Source of the DNA: Spirosoma foliorum
GTDB taxonomy: Bacteria; Bacteroidota; Bacteroidia; Cytophagales; Spirosomataceae
Assembly (NCBI RefSeq): GCF_014117325.1
Contig: NZ_CP059732.1
Location: 7,567,001 to 7,631,000, forward strand
Direction: 5' to 3'
Length of the DNA: 64,000 nucleotides
How positions within the stretch are numbered: the first letter of the stretch is position 1; every line of letters begins with the position of its first letter. Of this stretch, positions 62,084 to 64,000 are shown in pieces. The notes beneath the pieces were generated by a model. It was not told where the DNA came from. It was given only the letters and a program-made list of their open reading frames with translations, and did not search any database. The position numbers and the translations under genes are program-made.

Positions 62084-62785
62084 ATGTATCCAGCTAAAGT
62101 ATCAGAAGAGTGGCACTCCCATGAGCAGGCCCATGTAACGTTTATGCTGAGAGGGGGCAACCGCGAGCGACGCACCAAGACCGAGCAACAGTTAGGGGCC
62201 GGTCAACTCGTTTTTTACCACAGTCGGGAACTGCATCGCAACGACCACACGCTTTTCCCTTCCCGCAACCTGAATCTGGAAATCGAGCCCATTTTTTTTC
62301 AGACCTATCATCTGACTGAACACCAGGTTGACCAGGCCGTCAAAACGGGTAGGTTGACGGGGCTGGAAGTTACCCGCCTGTTCTACGAAGCCCTGCACCC
62401 CGACCCATCCGCGGCCGATAGCCTGCATCTGTTGCTGCTGGGATACCTGCAAAAGACCAAGGGTCCTGGGCGACCGGTCGGCCTGTTACGGGCTCGGGAA
62501 TGGTTGCACGATAACTGGTATACCTGGCCCACGCTCGCCGAGCTGGCTGCTGTTGCGGGCCTGCACCCGGTGACCCTGTCGAAATATTTCCCCCAATATT
62601 TCGGCTATTCACTGAGTCAGTACATGCGTCGTTTGAAAGTGCAGCAGGCCCTGCCCCTGGTCAGTGCGAGTCGATATAGTCTGTCCGAGATTGCCTATCG
62701 CTGCGGCTTTGCCGACCAGAGCCATTTTATTCGCTGCTTCAAAGAGCAAACCGGCATGCCCCCCTCCTCGTTCAAGCGCTTTTAA
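62084..62785 (+). CDS. AraC family transcriptional regulator, probably 5'-frameshifted
   Basis: The 233-residue product has a cupin-like sensor part (HSHEQAHVTFMLRGGNRERR ... YHSRELHRND) and a C-terminal double HTH of the AraC type (ELAAVAGLHPVTLSKYFPQYFGYSLSQYMRRLKV ... IAYRCGFADQSHFIRCFKEQTG). A frame from ATG 61995 (NPTLPLREGHYLGINQR) reads into the same family start, then shifts at the A-run 62059-62062 before GFIDTMYPAKV. Thus the intact gene was probably 61995-62785. The downstream part could still start at 62084. Confidence 0.85.
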   Translation: MYPAKVSEEWHSHEQAHVTFMLRGGNRERRTKTEQQLGAGQLVFYHSRELHRNDHTLFPSRNLNLEIEPIFFQTYHLTEHQVDQAVKTGRLTGLEVTRLFYEALHPDPSAADSLHLLLLGYLQKTKGPGRPVGLLRAREWLHDNWYTWPTLAELAAVAGLHPVTLSKYFPQYFGYSLSQYMRRLKVQQALPLVSASRYSLSEIAYRCGFADQSHFIRCFKEQTGMPPSSFKRF

Positions 62786-62854
62786 GGGCCGGCTAATCCT
62801 GTTCTATTTTTTAGGCTGACTTCGCTGTTTCTTTGCCCAAAATTACGAAGGACG

Positions 62855-63956
62855 ATGACACGTAAGTGGACTCTAGTTGCGATACGTAGCTTATTCGCGC
62901 TGACAATGGCTCCGGCTCAACCCCTCACGTCCCGGCTGGACAGCCTGTTCAGGGGCGCGCTGACCCCGACGATGTTGAACGGTACGAGGCTGGTGGCCCA
63001 ACGAGGCCAGTCGGTTTACCAACAGGACTTTGGCTATGGTTACGTCGAGCGAAAATGCCTCAATCAACTCGCTCCCCGGTTTCAGCTGGCTGCGTTGGCC
63101 AAAGTATGGACTAGCGGGGTTATTTTACAACTCTATGAGATGGGGAAAACGCGCCTAAACGATGCATTCAGCCGCTATTTTCCGGCTTTCCCCGATCCAG
63201 CCATCCCCATTCGACAACTACTTCCTCATCCGTCGGCCTGGTCCGATCAGTACCTGCCTGCAGCGCTGACCAGCGCGGAGAAAAAGCAGGGGCACTGGCT
63301 GCACAAGGAAAACCTGGTACCGGTTATGGGGTATGAACTCCTGGTAACGTTGGTCGAACCGGTTGCCGCCCAGCCGGTTCACCAGTACGTAGCTAAACGG
63401 ATACTCGCCCCGGCTGGTATGACGCTGACAGTGTTGCTCACGCTCGACACCCCGCCCCTACCACTACCCGATAAGGCTAATAATTATGACTATGCGTTTG
63501 GGTATTCACCCTCTAAAAGCCGGGTTGAGTTGAAAAAAACCGACTACGTGGAGAAAACCTACGGGCCGACTAATGTCTTCAGTACCGTGGGGGATTTGCT
63601 CCGAGTGGATCAGGCGCTTTACAGAGATCAATTACTTACCCAAAAGACCCGCCAGCTGGCCTTTTCCCTGGATACGCTATGCTACGGGAAGTCCAATGCG
63701 GGGTGGCACAATGGCGGTGGAATGGGCCACTCGTTTGATCAGTTATGCTGGTTTATCTTCCAGGACGCGGGCAAAACCACTCAGCACACGGGGGGGTATG
63801 CTGGGAGCGGTGACGATCCTGTTGCTGAATATTGACCACCAGCGAACCGTCATCCCGCTGGATAATACCGGCAGCGAAGGCCGCTACAAAAGCGCCCTGA
63901 ACCTACTCCGGCTGTTGCAGGGCAGACCCCTGGCCGCCGTGAAGCAGAGAACGTAG
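62855..63956 (+). pseudogene. Serine hydrolase (beta-lactamase class C-like), frameshifted and lacking the active Ser
   Basis: The N-terminal frame (62855-63835) has a signal-like leader, VAQRGQSVYQQDFGYGYVE and an active-site region reading FQLAALAK, where relatives have the S-x-x-K motif, so the catalytic Ser is Ala. After HTGG the frame runs into a stop. The expected end MLGAVTILLLNIDHQRTVIPL continues in another frame to 63956. Removing one G from the run of seven at 63790-63796 joins them. With both defects it is probably a pseudogene. By eye GC is high here. Confidence 0.75.
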
Positions 63957-64000
63957 CCGGCCTGTTGTTTCCGCTCAGCGACAATGCTGTCAATAGCTGC

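Overview
This window looks like a chromosomal segment of a Cytophagales bacterium (phylum Bacteroidota), most like Spirosoma or a close relative. Evidence read from the sequence: Bacteroidota-type promoters (TTTG, then TAnnTTTG) and few Shine-Dalgarno sites; a bacillithiol enzyme (bshC); the rpmG/DUF4295/ftsY/rimO neighbourhood; DUF5686, DUF4833, DUF4269 and DUF6371 proteins; and a Bacteroidota-type tyrosine recombinase. The genus is an inference.

0-38.9 kb is ordinary chromosome. It opens with the end of a cupredoxin, DUF4269 and YceI genes. A tight minus-strand operon follows (TetR, PgpA-like phosphatase, GtrA, DUF5686 outer-membrane protein, CDP-alcohol phosphotransferase fused to DUF4833, PAP2/Aur1-like enzyme), which I read as a phosphoinositol/sphingolipid head-group locus. 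Next come a PfkB kinase, an ABC exporter, asd, 5-formyl-THF cyclo-ligase, bshC, rimO, ftsY, DUF4295, rpmG, a stand-alone nuoD, hpt, an Lrp regulator, a DUF2256 mini-protein, a GH10-like lipoprotein, ispH, a GH3-type ligase, a glycerophosphodiesterase, a penicillin acylase, an OmpH chaperone, smpB, an HNH protein and rpsA. Many 3' gaps here are filled by long, perfect and mutually unrelated inverted repeats.

38.87-49.8 kb is a mobile element next to tRNA-Cys(GCA). It carries an integrase, a small HTH protein, a VRR-NUC-like nuclease, a RepA-like ATPase, a repeat-rich possible origin, a DUF6371 primase-like protein and two antisense small genes (one DUF5681). It ends with a tail-assembly-chaperone-like pair overlapping at a C8 run and a 1158-residue tape-measure protein. 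Portal, capsid and large terminase are absent, so it is either a decayed prophage or a reduced satellite-like element.

49.8-64 kb is looser, with long gaps. It holds a SHOCT protein, an amidohydrolase split by a frameshift, a PAS histidine kinase beginning at an 11-G tract, a cold-shock remnant, a di-heme cytochrome c lipoprotein, an alpha/beta hydrolase, a DoxX-like protein, an ECF sigma factor, a single-domain response regulator, an AraC regulator that seems frameshifted at its 5' end, and a serine hydrolase that is both frameshifted and missing its catalytic serine. A palindromic word, TTTCGTACTTT/AAAGTACGAAA, recurs in three gaps between 58.9 and 61.8 kb and may be an undescribed operator.
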